Source: Seminavis robusta | Lineage: Eukaryota; Bacillariophyta; Bacillariophyceae; Naviculales; Naviculaceae | Reading direction: 5' to 3' | Length of the DNA: 64,000 bases | Assembly (NCBI GenBank): GCA_903772945.1 | Contig: CAICTM010000097.1 | Coordinates: forward strand, 58,208 to 122,207 | Shown: piece by piece, positions 42,543-52,923 of the stretch | Numbering within the stretch: the first letter of the stretch is position 1 | Layout: the number at the start of each line of letters is the position of its first letter | Notes under the pieces: generated by a model | What the model was told of the DNA's origin: nothing | Seen by the model: only the letters and a program-made list of their open reading frames with translations | Database searches by the model: none | Program-made: the position numbers and the translations under genes

Positions 42543-42646
42543 AGTTGGTGACAGTTGAATTCATCGCCAAAATTGTTACAATAGCGCTTCCACCTGGTCA
42601 ACAACACCAACAGTGAGTAGATTGTAGTGGCAGGTTGCGTCAGAAC

Positions 42647-42725
<79 letters not shown>

Positions 42726-42726
42726 G
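42647..42726. repeat. TTG/CAA microsatellite, about 26 units
   Basis: This is an uninterrupted run of TTG triplets of roughly 80 bases. Frames across it read as polyThr, polyVal or polyLeu and are artefacts of the repeat. Length variation between strains is expected. Confidence 0.95.
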
Positions 42727-44088
42727 ACTGCTTGCAAAGGAAGAGTGTTTTCGAGTCTTTTCTCAATGGGGGTTCGTCGTGCTTTTTACTAGTGAAAATT
42801 TTTACGAAATTCGTGCCGAAAAGAAGCCACAATGGCGACAACTCGAAGTGGAAGTTTCTACGATGTCACGGTGGCTCCTGGAAGCAGGAAGACGAAAGAA
42901 GTCACTGGCCGAATGATTCAATCGATCCGTCTCTAAGCGAAGCTCTGCATAGAGTAGTAGCGTAGTAGCCGCTTGTTGCAAGCGTTGCTCCGGCCGTAGA
43001 AGAGGAGGCGCCATGGTCGCTCGATGGAAGAAGAACCGAATCTTCAATGAATCGATCCGTCGAACAGAAGCTCCTGTCATGGACCGATCGTCCGATCGTC
43101 GAACGGCTGCCGCTGCCGCTAACCAAACAAGAGGAGCCTGTCATGGTGGTGGAGTACATGTAGTAGTAGCCGTGAAGCAAAGCTCTAGGAGTAGCCGCCG
43201 TAAAGAAGAGGAGATAGCATCATCTTGATAGAGTTGATCAGTCGAAATAAATGAACGAAAGAGGAGAATACGAGTGGCTTTCATGTTTATCAGTCGGCGG
43301 CCATCCCTCGTTGGTCCTCTCTTTACGTTCGTGGGAATGAATGAACAAAGGCCATATCCACAGCTGCAACATCATTTTTCCACATTCTGAGACAATTCCT
43401 ATGGCTATTTGCTGTACCAGAAGATGGAAAATTGAACTTGTTGCTAGTCTAATGGCTGTTGTCTAACAAAGGTTAAGAGAGAACCAACAGTCGGAACCTC
43501 TCCGACTCGACGACTGACTCTCCGTCGCACGAAACAAGGCAGTCAGTTCCATAAATTACACCATCGAACAGCGAAAGCTATGTCCTTTTCTTTCCTCCTC
43601 GACAATGGCCGAAACACTCCACAACAAGGACCGGTCGATCGTCGGCAACAACAACAAGAGTCAGTAGAAGCGTTTGCGGTAGCCGTAGCTGTAGCGGTTG
43701 GCTCCTTGTGTACTTCGTCATGGTCGGATAATTGCTGGTACTGTTTCAATAAAGCGAGTTAGGTGTTGGTAATAAAAGATTTATGGAAACGGAGACGAGC
43801 CAGGAGGCATATGAATTTTACATGTAACAGAAGCAGAAATAATAATATTGCAGGATCCGTTGTCTTTGGCGCCTTTTCCGACCACCAGAAAGAGAACGAC
43901 ATTCGTTGCTTATTGTGTATTGTTGATCAGGCACCAGCACTCACATCCATTCATTCGATCGTTGCCCTCAGTGCCTGCTCAGCCAGTGAGTGAGACAGCT
44001 TATACTTTCGTACCTTATCCTGAAACAGTGTGACAGTTGAAGGCTTCCCTCTTACCGAAAAGATACCGGTGGATTAGCAGAAGAAAAA

Positions 44089-47000
44089 ATGACGTCTACC
44101 AATGACGACCTTTCGGATGGCCCTTGGACTTGCAGTTCCTGTGGCGAAACCAAGGCTAGTGAAAATTTTTCCAGTCGTCAAGTCAAGCTCGCGAAAAAGG
44201 GCAAAGAGGCCAAATGTCAAAGTTGCAATGACGAATTGACCCAAGCACAGAATTCCAATGATGATGTCGATGTCGAGGATACGAAGACGGGGAATACAGA
44301 TGGGGAAGACTCGACGGAAGAGAAGGATCCCGAAAAATCTCCAGAAAAGGCAGAGAAAGAGGACATGGAATCAGAAGCAGAAGAGACTGGATCCTCAACT
44401 GGGAAAGAGCAAACGGAATCTAGTAGTAGTAGTAAACAGGACGATGATGAAGGCGATTTTGTGGATGAATCAAAGCTATCAAAAAAGCAAAGGAAACAGA
44501 TGAAGAAAGAGCGCAAGGAGGCCAAGAAAGAACGCAAGGAGGCCAAGAAAAGGGCCAAGAAAGAACGAAAGAAGAGAAAAAAGGACAAAAAGAAAGGAAA
44601 AAATGACACTGAGTCTGCGGGATCTTCGTCATCCTCCTCAGTCCCTACCGGCGAAGATCCCAAACCAAAATTCTCAGATGACGAAGGTTTAGCCAAATTC
44701 TCGGATGAAGATAAAGCCAAATTCTCATCAAATGATGAAGAAGATAAAACCAGATTCTCGGATGATGAAGAACAAGCCAAACAGGCCAAATTCTCGGATG
44801 AAGATGACGACGAGGGAGAAGCAAAGTTTTCAGAGGATGAACCAGACGCCAAATCTCCAAACCAGAAGGAGGAAACCAAGACCAAAGCCAAGTTTTCCAG
44901 CGAGGAAGATAATGCGGCATTTTCGGATGTGGACGAAGAGGCACAGTTCTCGGCGAATGAAGAAGATGAAGAAGAAAAAGCTCAGTTTTCAGACGATGAC
45001 AATGCACAATTCTCGGATACGGAAATGAAGGAAGCATCCACTGACAAAGACAAGAATGCGAGCAGCCCACAAGAAGAAGACAAGAAGGACGCACTGCAGA
45101 TTCCACGAAAGAAAAAGGCTCCTCCGCAGGAACCAAAGGACAGCAACAATGCTACCGGTTCTTCATTGATTGCCAATGTAGAACCGGCAAAACCAAAACC
45201 CAAAACAATTGGCATGATGGACATTGACGACGAAGATGATGACGGCCCAGACGCAAACGAGGAGGAGGAAGATGAGTATGGAAATAATGATCAGTACGAC
45301 AATGGGGGCAGTGTCTCGGTCAGCCAACTCAAAAATCGCATCCTGGGGCGCCAAATACGTACGCACGACGACGATGATGAAGACGATGAGGAGCATCGCG
45401 ACAACCTAGCGTCCCAACAATATTCAACCACACACAAAGTATCTCCAGAATTGCGAAAGGAGCTTTCTTGTGCCATTTGTCACGAAGTCTTGCTGCATCC
45501 AGTTTCGCTTCTATGCGGACATTCCTTTTGTCAAGAATGCATAAAGTGGTGGTGGCAACAATCTACAGCCAATGACAGCGCCAAGAAGAAGAGCTGTCCC
45601 ACCTGTCGACAAACCATGCCGCTCTCCAAGAAGGAGACGGAGCTTGGGGTCAACATGGCACTGCGCGCATGTGTCGTGGCCTTGCTAGGGGATGATTTGC
45701 AAGCTCGTCTGCAGGCAGAACGAGAGGTTAAGAAAAAAGCAACAAAAGGTGAAAATGAAGGAGCCCACGACGCTGGATATGAAGTCTTAACAAGTGTACA
45801 ATCTGACGGATGGAAGCAAAGCAAGCGGATTCCATGGCCCTGTCGACGGTCCATTATTCTGGACGCAGAAGATCAACGCATGCAGTTGGCACTAGGACTA
45901 TGGAAAGATTCGACTGGAGGTGGCGTTCGTTTCAATGATCGGGAGCAGTCTCTGCAGGTCTCGCTCTGTCTTCTCTCCATGGAGGAGGATGAGGTCGCGG
46001 ATACTGGCTTCCCGCGAATAGTCGATGACGAGGATGACGAGGACAATGATCATTTACTTGTGACACGGAATGGTGGACGTTTTGTTCACTCCTTTGTAAG
46101 AGCCATGGTCAAGCAGCAGTCTGGAGGCACTATTCCACTAGGAAGACGTGGCATCACAGCAGAAGGAGTGTGTGCCATGTCACTAGATCTGTCGAACGTG
46201 AACCTCTCTGCCAGTGGGGCTACAGTTGTTTCCTTCCAGCATGAAGAATCTGGTGCCACACTAGAATTGAGAGTAGCCAGCAATTCACCGAGAGCAATGG
46301 CGAAACCGCCGGGAAGATCAGCTTCCACTGCATTGGAGCTGAACGATGACGACGATGAAGAAGGCGATGAAAAGCAACATGATTCCGAGGAGGATGGGTC
46401 GCATATGGACCGGTTCGAGGATGACGGATTCATTGCAGACGAAGGTGAAGAAGCGGAAGAAATCAATGACGAGAACGACTTGTGCGCAATTTGTGATGAG
46501 GGAGGTGAACTTATTATTTGCGGCGCCGAAGAAGTCGAGGGCTGTGAACGCTCGTTCCATATAGCTTGCGTCAACCATGATGTGGTACCTCCTGGAGATT
46601 GGATCTGCCAGGACTGTGCCCGCGGTGCCGGAATCGAAGTTGGAATCGAGGGCTACGAGTTCCCATCCGCCCTGGACCAACCATGCTCGGGGTGCAAAGG
46701 AGAAGGGGCCCACATTGTTTGTAATGGCGGCGACACCGTCGCAGGCTGCGGCTCAGCGTTTCATCTCGGCTGCGTCAATCGAACGGCAGTGCCGAAGCGC
46801 GATTGGATTTGCAAGAAGTGTGCTCGCGAACTGACTCTAGAAGTTGGCATTGAGGGCCATGAGTTCCCAGCTGATGGAGAACCTATTAAGCTCAGTGATG
46901 ACAATGCAGACGAAGAGGCCGATGACTTCGGCGAGGACTCGCCGGCAACGAACAAGAAGCGAAAGCGTTTGGGCAAATCAGAAGATGTCATCAAGATTGA

Positions 47001-47292
47001 TTCAACCAGTGATCACAGCGATGAGGACAAGAAAGCAGACGAAGATGCCAATGCCCCAACAAGACGTCATATTGGGGATGACAATGATTCCGACGACGAG
47101 GAATTGGAGGTTCTCCTGCCTAATCAGAGCGAAGACGACAAGAAAGCAGACGAAGATGCCAAGGTTGCCAGGGCTGCGATGAAACGACATATTGGGGACG
47201 ACGATGATTCAGACGATGAGGAATTGGAGGTTCTTCCGTCGAAACCAAAGAAGCGTAGTCGAGTTCTTGAGAGTGACGACGAAGACGAGTAA
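44089..47292 (+). CDS. RING and double PHD-type zinc finger protein with acidic FSDDE repeats
   Basis: A single frame encodes 1067 residues. Residues 8-50 form a small zinc motif (WTCSSCGETKASENFSS ... CQSCN). Residues 60-420 are highly charged: a Lys-rich block (KKERKEAKKERKEAKKR) then about ten KFSDDE-like units with acidic Ser phosphorylation context. A RING finger follows near 461-510 (CAICHEVLLHPVSLLCGHSF, then CQEC ... CPTCRQ), with all ligands of a C3HC4 finger. Two PHD-like fingers lie near 801-915 (CAICDEGGELIICGAEE ... CERSFHIACVNHDVVPPGDW and CSGCKGEGAHIVCNGG ...), each followed by VGIEGYEFP or VGIEGHEFP. The C-terminus has a duplicated acidic unit (RHIGDDNDSDDEELEVL). RING plus PHD suggests a nuclear E3 ubiquitin ligase reading histone tails, like UHRF-type proteins but without their methyl-CpG domain. 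Substrate unknown. Confidence 0.85.
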   Translation: MTSTNDDLSDGPWTCSSCGETKASENFSSRQVKLAKKGKEAKCQSCNDELTQAQNSNDDVDVEDTKTGNTDGEDSTEEKDPEKSPEKAEKEDMESEAEETGSSTGKEQTESSSSSKQDDDEGDFVDESKLSKKQRKQMKKERKEAKKERKEAKKRAKKERKKRKKDKKKGKNDTESAGSSSSSSVPTGEDPKPKFSDDEGLAKFSDEDKAKFSSNDEEDKTRFSDDEEQAKQAKFSDEDDDEGEAKFSEDEPDAKSPNQKEETKTKAKFSSEEDNAAFSDVDEEAQFSANEEDEEEKAQFSDDDNAQFSDTEMKEASTDKDKNASSPQEEDKKDALQIPRKKKAPPQEPKDSNNATGSSLIANVEPAKPKPKTIGMMDIDDEDDDGPDANEEEEDEYGNNDQYDNGGSVSVSQLKNRILGRQIRTHDDDDEDDEEHRDNLASQQYSTTHKVSPELRKELSCAICHEVLLHPVSLLCGHSFCQECIKWWWQQSTANDSAKKKSCPTCRQTMPLSKKETELGVNMALRACVVALLGDDLQARLQAEREVKKKATKGENEGAHDAGYEVLTSVQSDGWKQSKRIPWPCRRSIILDAEDQRMQLALGLWKDSTGGGVRFNDREQSLQVSLCLLSMEEDEVADTGFPRIVDDEDDEDNDHLLVTRNGGRFVHSFVRAMVKQQSGGTIPLGRRGITAEGVCAMSLDLSNVNLSASGATVVSFQHEESGATLELRVASNSPRAMAKPPGRSASTALELNDDDDEEGDEKQHDSEEDGSHMDRFEDDGFIADEGEEAEEINDENDLCAICDEGGELIICGAEEVEGCERSFHIACVNHDVVPPGDWICQDCARGAGIEVGIEGYEFPSALDQPCSGCKGEGAHIVCNGGDTVAGCGSAFHLGCVNRTAVPKRDWICKKCARELTLEVGIEGHEFPADGEPIKLSDDNADEEADDFGEDSPATNKKRKRLGKSEDVIKIDSTSDHSDEDKKADEDANAPTRRHIGDDNDSDDEELEVLLPNQSEDDKKADEDAKVARAAMKRHIGDDDDSDDEELEVLPSKPKKRSRVLESDDEDE

Positions 47293-47668
47293 CTTATTTT
47301 AAAAATCATTCGGGTTTGGTTTCGACTGGTCGTTGATCTGTACCATGAGCGATGCGATACAGCCCAGATCACTTTGCTGCGCTATGATGCGGGATGTTGT
47401 TGCCGTGCTTCTGTCTTTGGGAGTTGAGGGCTCTAGCTAGCTAGTTACCGACAGCGAGTCCCAGTGTTGGGATGTTGGACCTTAACCAATTAAGCAAAAG
47501 GAGAAGGTATGGTCGTCGCACTAAAAGAGTCGTGCTGACCCAACAGTTTGGGGGCTGCGCCTTCAGCCAGTCAAACGAATCGAATCCAAAAGTCTCTTCC
47601 CTAAATTACTCACTACTTTTACTTCCTAGCTAGCTACAAAACTACAATAACTCACTCCCTCGAACTGA
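47293..47668. other. Convergent spacer
   Basis: These 376 bases lie between the stops of the RING-PHD and oxidoreductase genes. The stretch contains 'ctagctagctag' near 47430 and again near 47625. Nothing else is visible. Confidence 0.45.
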
Positions 47669-49137
47669 CTACCTACCGTACCGTGCAACGGAGGCCGTCT
47701 CCGATTCGGGCTCACTGGACTCGCCTTCGTCTTCCGCCGTCCCAATGACTTGACCACGAATATCCTCCAACATTCTGGCAATTTCCAGGCTTTCTCGCCA
47801 CGTAAACTCGGGACATTCCAAAGCCCCCTCTCGCAATGCCTTGCCGACTCCCTCGATTTGATAAGTAAAGCCAATCGAGGAAGCATGGTCCCATGATGCA
47901 AAGGAATCATCGGGGAGTGGGAATTCCAAGATTTGGGCACCATCGTTGTTGTACAATTGAATTTTGGATGGCACGTGATGATTTTCTAGGACGATTCTGC
48001 CTTTGGTTCCTTGAAAGACGGCCCGTTCTTCCGTGCTGGCTTGCCCCGTGACATGAAATTGAAGGAATCCGTTGCGGTTGTGCTCCATTTGACAACTGAC
48101 CAGTGCCGTATGATCGACAGGATGATGTTGCATTGTTGTTGGTTGTTGGGTGATACCCATGGCGGATACTTTGTAAAAGGAATCCCCTTCATACGCCGCC
48201 AGACCCAGCTGTGCCATGTACATGGCCACATCGTAAATCATGCCTCCCGATGCAGGGAACCAGATCCGATGATGTTCGTCACATCCTTGTGTGGACCAAC
48301 CAAAGTCCCCCGAGACCATTACGGGTTGTCCAATAGCGCCATCGGCAATGAGTTGTCGTACCTTCTTCATGGCGGGAAAGAATCTGGACCACATGCCTTC
48401 CCTGTTGCATAATCAATTGGTGTGGAGTGAAGGAGTTTGAGAAATGATGGCAAGATGGTTACAAACAATACACGGAAAGAAACGAGTTTCAGAAACCAAC
48501 ATGAAATCAAAAGTAGAGGCTCCAACTTACAGAAAGAAGACTTGATTGCGCTTGGCCAGATCAATCAATTCTTTGGTTTCCTGGAACGAGGTCGTCAATG
48601 GCTTTTCCACCACGGTGGGCTTGTGGTGTAACAGAGACATTTTGGCCAACGGAGCGTGGGTATCGGCAATGGTTCCAATGTAGACCACATCGACATTGGG
48701 ATCCTGAATGAGGTCATCGTAGCTTCCATAGGATTGTGGAATGTCATGATTTTTCGCAAATTCCGCAGCCTTGGATGCCGATCGAGCGGCCACGGCGGAA
48801 ATCTGTGTGGTTGCAAGCGCACGAAGAAAGATGAAGCGAAGAAGATTTCAGGTACGGTAGACAGCCATCAGCGGACACTGTCTTCTTCTGATCTGAAAGA
48901 AGTTAGTGGAATGAAATGATTGATCTCACCTACCTCTGCTCCTTGGGTAAAGTTGACAGCCTTGGCAAAATCCTTCGAAATAGATCCAGCTCCAACAATA
49001 CCCCACCGAATTGGTTTCGAGGCGTCCTCCACCGTCGTCAGAGTACGAGCATTGGCCACTTTGGCCCTTCGGAGCAGAGTTGACTGACGCTGACGAAGCA
49101 ACAATCTAGGAAGCATCATGGTTGGAATCTTCATCAT
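47669..49137 (-). CDS. Gfo/Idh/MocA-family oxidoreductase (dihydrodiol dehydrogenase-like), mitochondrial-type presequence
   Basis: Exons 49137-48934, 48802-48531 and 48401-47669 join in frame to give 402 residues; all introns are GT-AG. The N-terminus MMKIPTMMLPRLLLRQRQST continues basic and without acids, like a mitochondrial presequence; a farther ATG at 49185 is also in frame. The Rossmann part has IRWGIVGAGSISKDFAKAV for NAD(P) binding, then VAARSASKAAEFAKNHDIP, DVVYIGTIADTHAPLA and the family motif VVEKPLT with the catalytic Lys. The C-terminal domain starts EGMWSRFFPAMKKVRQLI, the signature of the trans-dihydrodiol dehydrogenase / D-xylose dehydrogenase branch. Members oxidise cyclic diols or aldoses with NADP. 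The true substrate is unknown. The start lies 345 bases from the divergent HhH gene. Confidence 0.88.
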
Positions 49138-49482
49138 GGTACAGTGAGTATTTGAATACAATGCAGAGAGGGATGGAGAGATCAACAGAGTGGCAAGGAG
49201 CGTTCAAGAAAGCCAACGACCAACGACATACACTGTACGCGGATTTCAAGAATTTCGTCGAAGGCCAGCAAGCCATTTTGTTTCGACCACGTCATTGTGG
49301 AGGAGGAGCAGTACCGTATGCAATAAATCAAATGAATCCTTGGTGTGAAGTTTGCTCAGTCGGGGAAAGGAGAGCAACCCCAGACTGATGCCTTTTGCTT
49401 TGATCTTTGGCTTTGATCGCTGTCTTCTCACAAATCCAACAAGACCCCACAAACATCCGCAAAAGAAACAGAACAACAGAAC
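49138..49482. promoter_or_regulatory. Divergent promoter region
   Basis: These 345 bases separate the oxidoreductase start and the HhH protein start. Both promoters should lie here. No gene or repeat of note is seen. Confidence 0.45.
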
Positions 49483-50505
49483 ATGTCCTCCACAACCACC
49501 CTTACCATCACCAGCCACCAAAAGCGCCCAGCAGCAAACCACCACGCCACCCTCGCAGCGAAAAAGCAAAAGACTGTCATAACCCTCGCCGAATGCGACG
49601 TCAATCAACCCCTTTTGGATGCCCTCGATGATTTGGCCGCTGCCATGGCCACACAGACCCGCTTTCGTTACCAAGCCGCACAGATCCGCAAGGTGGTGGC
49701 GGCTCTGGCGGATTTGAAAACTCCCATTACGTCGGGAACGGCGTTGGCGTCTGGCAAACAAAAGATCAAGGGGCTTGGCAAGACTACGGCTGCCTACATG
49801 GATGACTTTTTGTCCACGGGCACAATTTCTGCCATTCAGGAAATCAAAAATAACAAGACCAGCAGCAACAGCAAGAAGGAAACTCCCACAAAGACAAACA
49901 GCAAGAAGAACAAAAGCAGCAATAATAACCAGGCAGAAACAATCCAGATTGACGACGACAACGCAACGGGCAACATCATCCACATCAATCGGGCTCCAAT
50001 TTTGGCCTTGTGGGCCACCGTTGTCAGCCAACGCCAAGGATACACCCGCGAGGAAGCCTTGACACATGCCAAATGGATTCAAGTGGTTACGGCACGAGCC
50101 AAAGGAAAAAGTTTGGGCAAATTTGGTGGTGGTGGAGGCGGCAACAACCAAGGCGGCAACAACAATGACTCCACAACCACCAAAGACACCTCTGTAAATG
50201 TATGGTCCAGGATGAATATCCCCGTCGAGTCGTCGGTGGCGGGACGTCGCTTTGCCGTCATGAGTGACGGAGCCATCGATGCAGCAGCCATGGAACGTTA
50301 CTTGAAAAAGGCGTTGGGACATGATTTGGAAAGGATCCAAGAGACCTTTTGGAAGTTGGCAAACAGCATGGACCCTATTTCTCTGCGAAAGCAAGCCTTT
50401 GATTTGTACGTTGAGATCCGCCCCGATTGGCAGGGGTGGGGCAAAGCAGGCAAAATGGACCTTGACAAAGTTTGCGCCCTCGTCGATCTAAACAGTAAGA
50501 AATAG
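49483..50505 (+). CDS. Helix-hairpin-helix protein with Pol beta-like N-terminal domain, 340 aa
   Basis: This is an intron-free frame from the ATG at 49483. A basic tail (residues 1-32) is followed by a domain matching the 8-kDa N-terminal fold of X-family polymerases: NQPLLDALDDLAAAMATQTR, FRYQAAQIRKVVAALADL, a TSGTAL turn, and the hairpin KIKGLGKTTAAYMDDFLSTG. That fold binds DNA with a 5' phosphate, but no polymerase domain follows. An Asn/Lys/Ser-rich linker (about 125-165) leads to a second conserved block (APILALWATVVSQRQGYTRE ... ARAKGKSLG) that I have seen in bacterial and plant proteins of unknown role. A Gly/Asn-rich loop and a helical end with a Trp-rich RPDWQGWGKAGKMD complete it. 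It probably binds DNA in the nucleus; no enzymatic activity can be claimed. Confidence 0.78.
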   Translation: MSSTTTLTITSHQKRPAANHHATLAAKKQKTVITLAECDVNQPLLDALDDLAAAMATQTRFRYQAAQIRKVVAALADLKTPITSGTALASGKQKIKGLGKTTAAYMDDFLSTGTISAIQEIKNNKTSSNSKKETPTKTNSKKNKSSNNNQAETIQIDDDNATGNIIHINRAPILALWATVVSQRQGYTREEALTHAKWIQVVTARAKGKSLGKFGGGGGGNNQGGNNNDSTTTKDTSVNVWSRMNIPVESSVAGRRFAVMSDGAIDAAAMERYLKKALGHDLERIQETFWKLANSMDPISLRKQAFDLYVEIRPDWQGWGKAGKMDLDKVCALVDLNSKK

Positions 50506-50902
50506 AGACGCAAAATACCAACCACGCAAAACCACAAAAACAAACCACAAAAACACGGACGCATTGTAGATTTTTAGGCGGCGCGCCAGCAACAGCAGCA
50601 CCCTGCTGCGTTCATTGTATTCTCCACGGTGATCTCTACCATGGCGACGGTATCCCAGGGGACATCTCCAGAGAAATCAGTACTGGTAGCATAATCAAAA
50701 ACGAGTTGATAGCAAAAACTGTTGTGATGTTTGCCACAAACTACTCAACTCCACGACCAACCACACGATCAACCCAAGAATGAGATAGTTGTTGACATTC
50801 CTTCAATAGGGGGTTCTACATAACATCAATTTCTCTCTCGACAATTGAATTCTTTCCCAATCTCCGGGATCGATCGCTTCATTAGTGTCATGCCAAATCA
50901 AA
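50506..50902. other. Convergent spacer
   Basis: These 397 bases lie between the stops of the HhH and xylanase genes. The segment at 50516-50556 is A/C-rich ('caaaccacaaaaacacggac'). No gene is visible. Confidence 0.45.
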
Positions 50903-52366
50903 CTACACGACTGGTTGTTCCCAATCTGGCATGGCATTGCTATCTCGTTTGGTTGGGTCTCCTCCTGCAGTTTCTTCGGTTTCTTCTGGTTCTGGCTGCA
51001 TCCACAAATGTCCCCACGGATTTCCATCGGAATCTACATCATCGTCCAAAACCACCCCACGTCCTCCAACAATCCCTCCTGGTGTCACGGACAATAAGGC
51101 TTCCCGGAGGCCATAATAGGCTTCCTTTCGGTCAAAATCTTCGTCAAAAACGAGTGGTTCATCATCGTAATAAAAGGAATGCACCCACGTGTGTCGATCG
51201 GTAAATCCCCAGAGCCAAATTCCGTCAAAACAGGCTTCCGACAAGGCGGCTGCTAAAATATCGTGATAAATCTGTCGTTGGGCAATCTGCCGCAGATTGG
51301 GTGCCAATTTAGAGACGCGGACATCCATTTCACTAATATTGACGCGCAATCCCAATTCTCCCAATCGATGAATCTGTTGTTGGACCATGCGAGGCGTCGG
51401 GACGCGGTTGCGTCCCACACCGGCGGCATTGAAATGTGCCTGAATGCCACAGCCGTGGACAGGAATTTTGCGATGAGTGAGATCCCGGAGCAGATTGTAG
51501 AATCCTTCACTCTTGAGGTGATTGGGGGAATCAATGCCCATACCTTCTACCTTGTTGTCATTGTATAGCAAAATGGCGTCAGGATCGGCTTGATGGGCCC
51601 ATTGGAAACATTCTTCAATGTAGGTTGGTCCCAACTTGCGTAGAAAAATGTTGGGTGCCAGTGTCCCATCCGGCGCCAGTGCTTCATTGACCACGTCCCA
51701 TACAAAGATGCGTCCTCGGAAATGTCCCATGGTGGTGAAAATGTGTCGTCGCATGGCTTCTCGGAGTTGCGCGGCCGTCATCGTCTCCAAAAAAGGCGTG
51801 GGACTCGTGACGGCCCAAATCAAGACGTGTCCCTTGACTTTAATGTTGCGTTCCAACGCCCAATCGACCATTTCATCGACCACTCCAAAATCGTAGCGGC
51901 CCAATCGATCCGTGACGGGAATTCCGTCCGGCAAGGGCCCTGGTTCGGACGTGCAAAGCGGCGCCCATTTCAAATGGTGTTCAATCACAATGGCCGTAAA
52001 TTCCGTTTCCACAAATCGCGCGTAACGAGATTGTTGTGGTGCCGAAGGAGCCAACTGATAGCCATCATCGTTTTCTTCGAGTACTTGCACGACTTCGTCC
52101 ACATCCGGATGCAACAGCAATTTGGGCATGACGGCCGTTCCCATGTCGTATTTCTTGCAGGCACGACGCACCACCTTTTTCAACGGGGGACCGTCAAATT
52201 CACTTTCATCGTCGTCCGTCGTCTCACGGCTATCTCCGTCCACACTCACATCGCGGCTGTCTGTGGCAACGTCCGTGTAATGGCCACGATTGGAAATATT
52301 AATGTTGGGCACTGTCGCGACAATGGGGTCGACGTCGCCACCGAGGTTGAGCAAATCGGCGCTCAT
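50903..52366 (-). CDS. GH10 endo-1,4-beta-xylanase-like protein without visible signal peptide
   Basis: One frame of 487 residues starts at the ATG at 52366. Residues about 110-440 follow a GH10 barrel: EFTAIVIEHHLKWAPL, NIKVKGHVLIWAVTSP and RIFVWDVVNEALAPDG with acid/base Glu near 228. The barrel continues with AILLYNDNKVEG, VHGCGIQAHFN, LGLRVNISEMDVRVSKLAPN with the nucleophile Glu near 346, and GIWLWGFTDRHTWVHSF. Both catalytic Glu and the closing WG-TD-H-W motif are present. The usual VWH becomes IWA, closer to plant-type enzymes. GH10 enzymes cut xylan backbones. The first 105 residues are acidic and polar (DDDESEFDGPP) with no hydrophobic signal, so the product appears cytosolic unless an upstream exon exists. 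Plant aleurone xylanases also lack signals. The C-terminal 55 residues are acidic and unrecognised. Confidence 0.88.
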   Translation of the reverse strand: MSADLLNLGGDVDPIVATVPNINISNRGHYTDVATDSRDVSVDGDSRETTDDDESEFDGPPLKKVVRRACKKYDMGTAVMPKLLLHPDVDEVVQVLEENDDGYQLAPSAPQQSRYARFVETEFTAIVIEHHLKWAPLCTSEPGPLPDGIPVTDRLGRYDFGVVDEMVDWALERNIKVKGHVLIWAVTSPTPFLETMTAAQLREAMRRHIFTTMGHFRGRIFVWDVVNEALAPDGTLAPNIFLRKLGPTYIEECFQWAHQADPDAILLYNDNKVEGMGIDSPNHLKSEGFYNLLRDLTHRKIPVHGCGIQAHFNAAGVGRNRVPTPRMVQQQIHRLGELGLRVNISEMDVRVSKLAPNLRQIAQRQIYHDILAAALSEACFDGIWLWGFTDRHTWVHSFYYDDEPLVFDEDFDRKEAYYGLREALLSVTPGGIVGGRGVVLDDDVDSDGNPWGHLWMQPEPEETEETAGGDPTKRDSNAMPDWEQPVV

Positions 52367-52923
52367 TTTGATTCTGTCTAGGTTGATGTACTACCGTACT
52401 ACTACAACAAACTGGATGGTAAAGCTAACGGCAACACTGGCTACTAGTCTGGCTCTACTAGCTAGCTGGCAGGACAGAGCTCCAAGGCAAACAAGCCGTC
52501 GATCGAAAGAACAGACTTTATGTTGCTGTCAAGCAAGATGTCAAGATCCAAGACAAAAATGATCGCTTGAACCATTCAGCAGAGCTGTGATGGCATCAGT
52601 GACAACAGGTGGACGGAAGAGTCGAGTGACAGTCGAGTCAGAGTTGCTGGCGGCAAAGCACCCACGGATCATTAGAATGGTACTGTAGACGAAGAGGGCG
52701 CTCTTCCTCGTTGAGGTCCTTCGACATCAAGCTAGCAATGACATTGTAGGAACAAAGGCAGGCATTCACTGTAGCCGTAGACATGATGATAGAGAAGTTT
52801 AATTAATAAAGCAGGTTGGCTATAGCTTCGTTTACTACATGCAAGTGTGTAATACAGACAAAAATGTTCCCCTTCTGGTTAGATGCATGCTTTGCCGACA
52901 ATCATCCGGCCATTTGGAGATTA
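52367..52923. other. Spacer between xylanase and cyclase genes
   Basis: These 557 bases lie between the xylanase start and the 3' end of cyclase A. 'actagctagctggcagg' occurs near 52455. No credible frame or RNA gene is visible. Confidence 0.45.

Larger units (their letters stand above)
41994..44088. other. 2.1 kb divergent spacer with several simple repeats
   Basis: This region separates the divergent ankyrin and RING-PHD genes. It holds a two-copy 54-base repeat and a long TTG microsatellite, listed separately. It also holds two related stretches around 42910-42950 and 43045-43085 that share 'aatcgatccgtc' followed by a diverged 'aagctc' segment. A 34-codon frame begins at 42831 with good start context but has no recognisable content. 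No confident gene is present; the last few hundred bases should hold the RING-PHD promoter and leader. Confidence 0.5.

Noticed and set aside
42627-42965. PolyVal/polyThr proteins across the TTG run
   Set aside because: These frames exist only because a triplet microsatellite is open in every frame.
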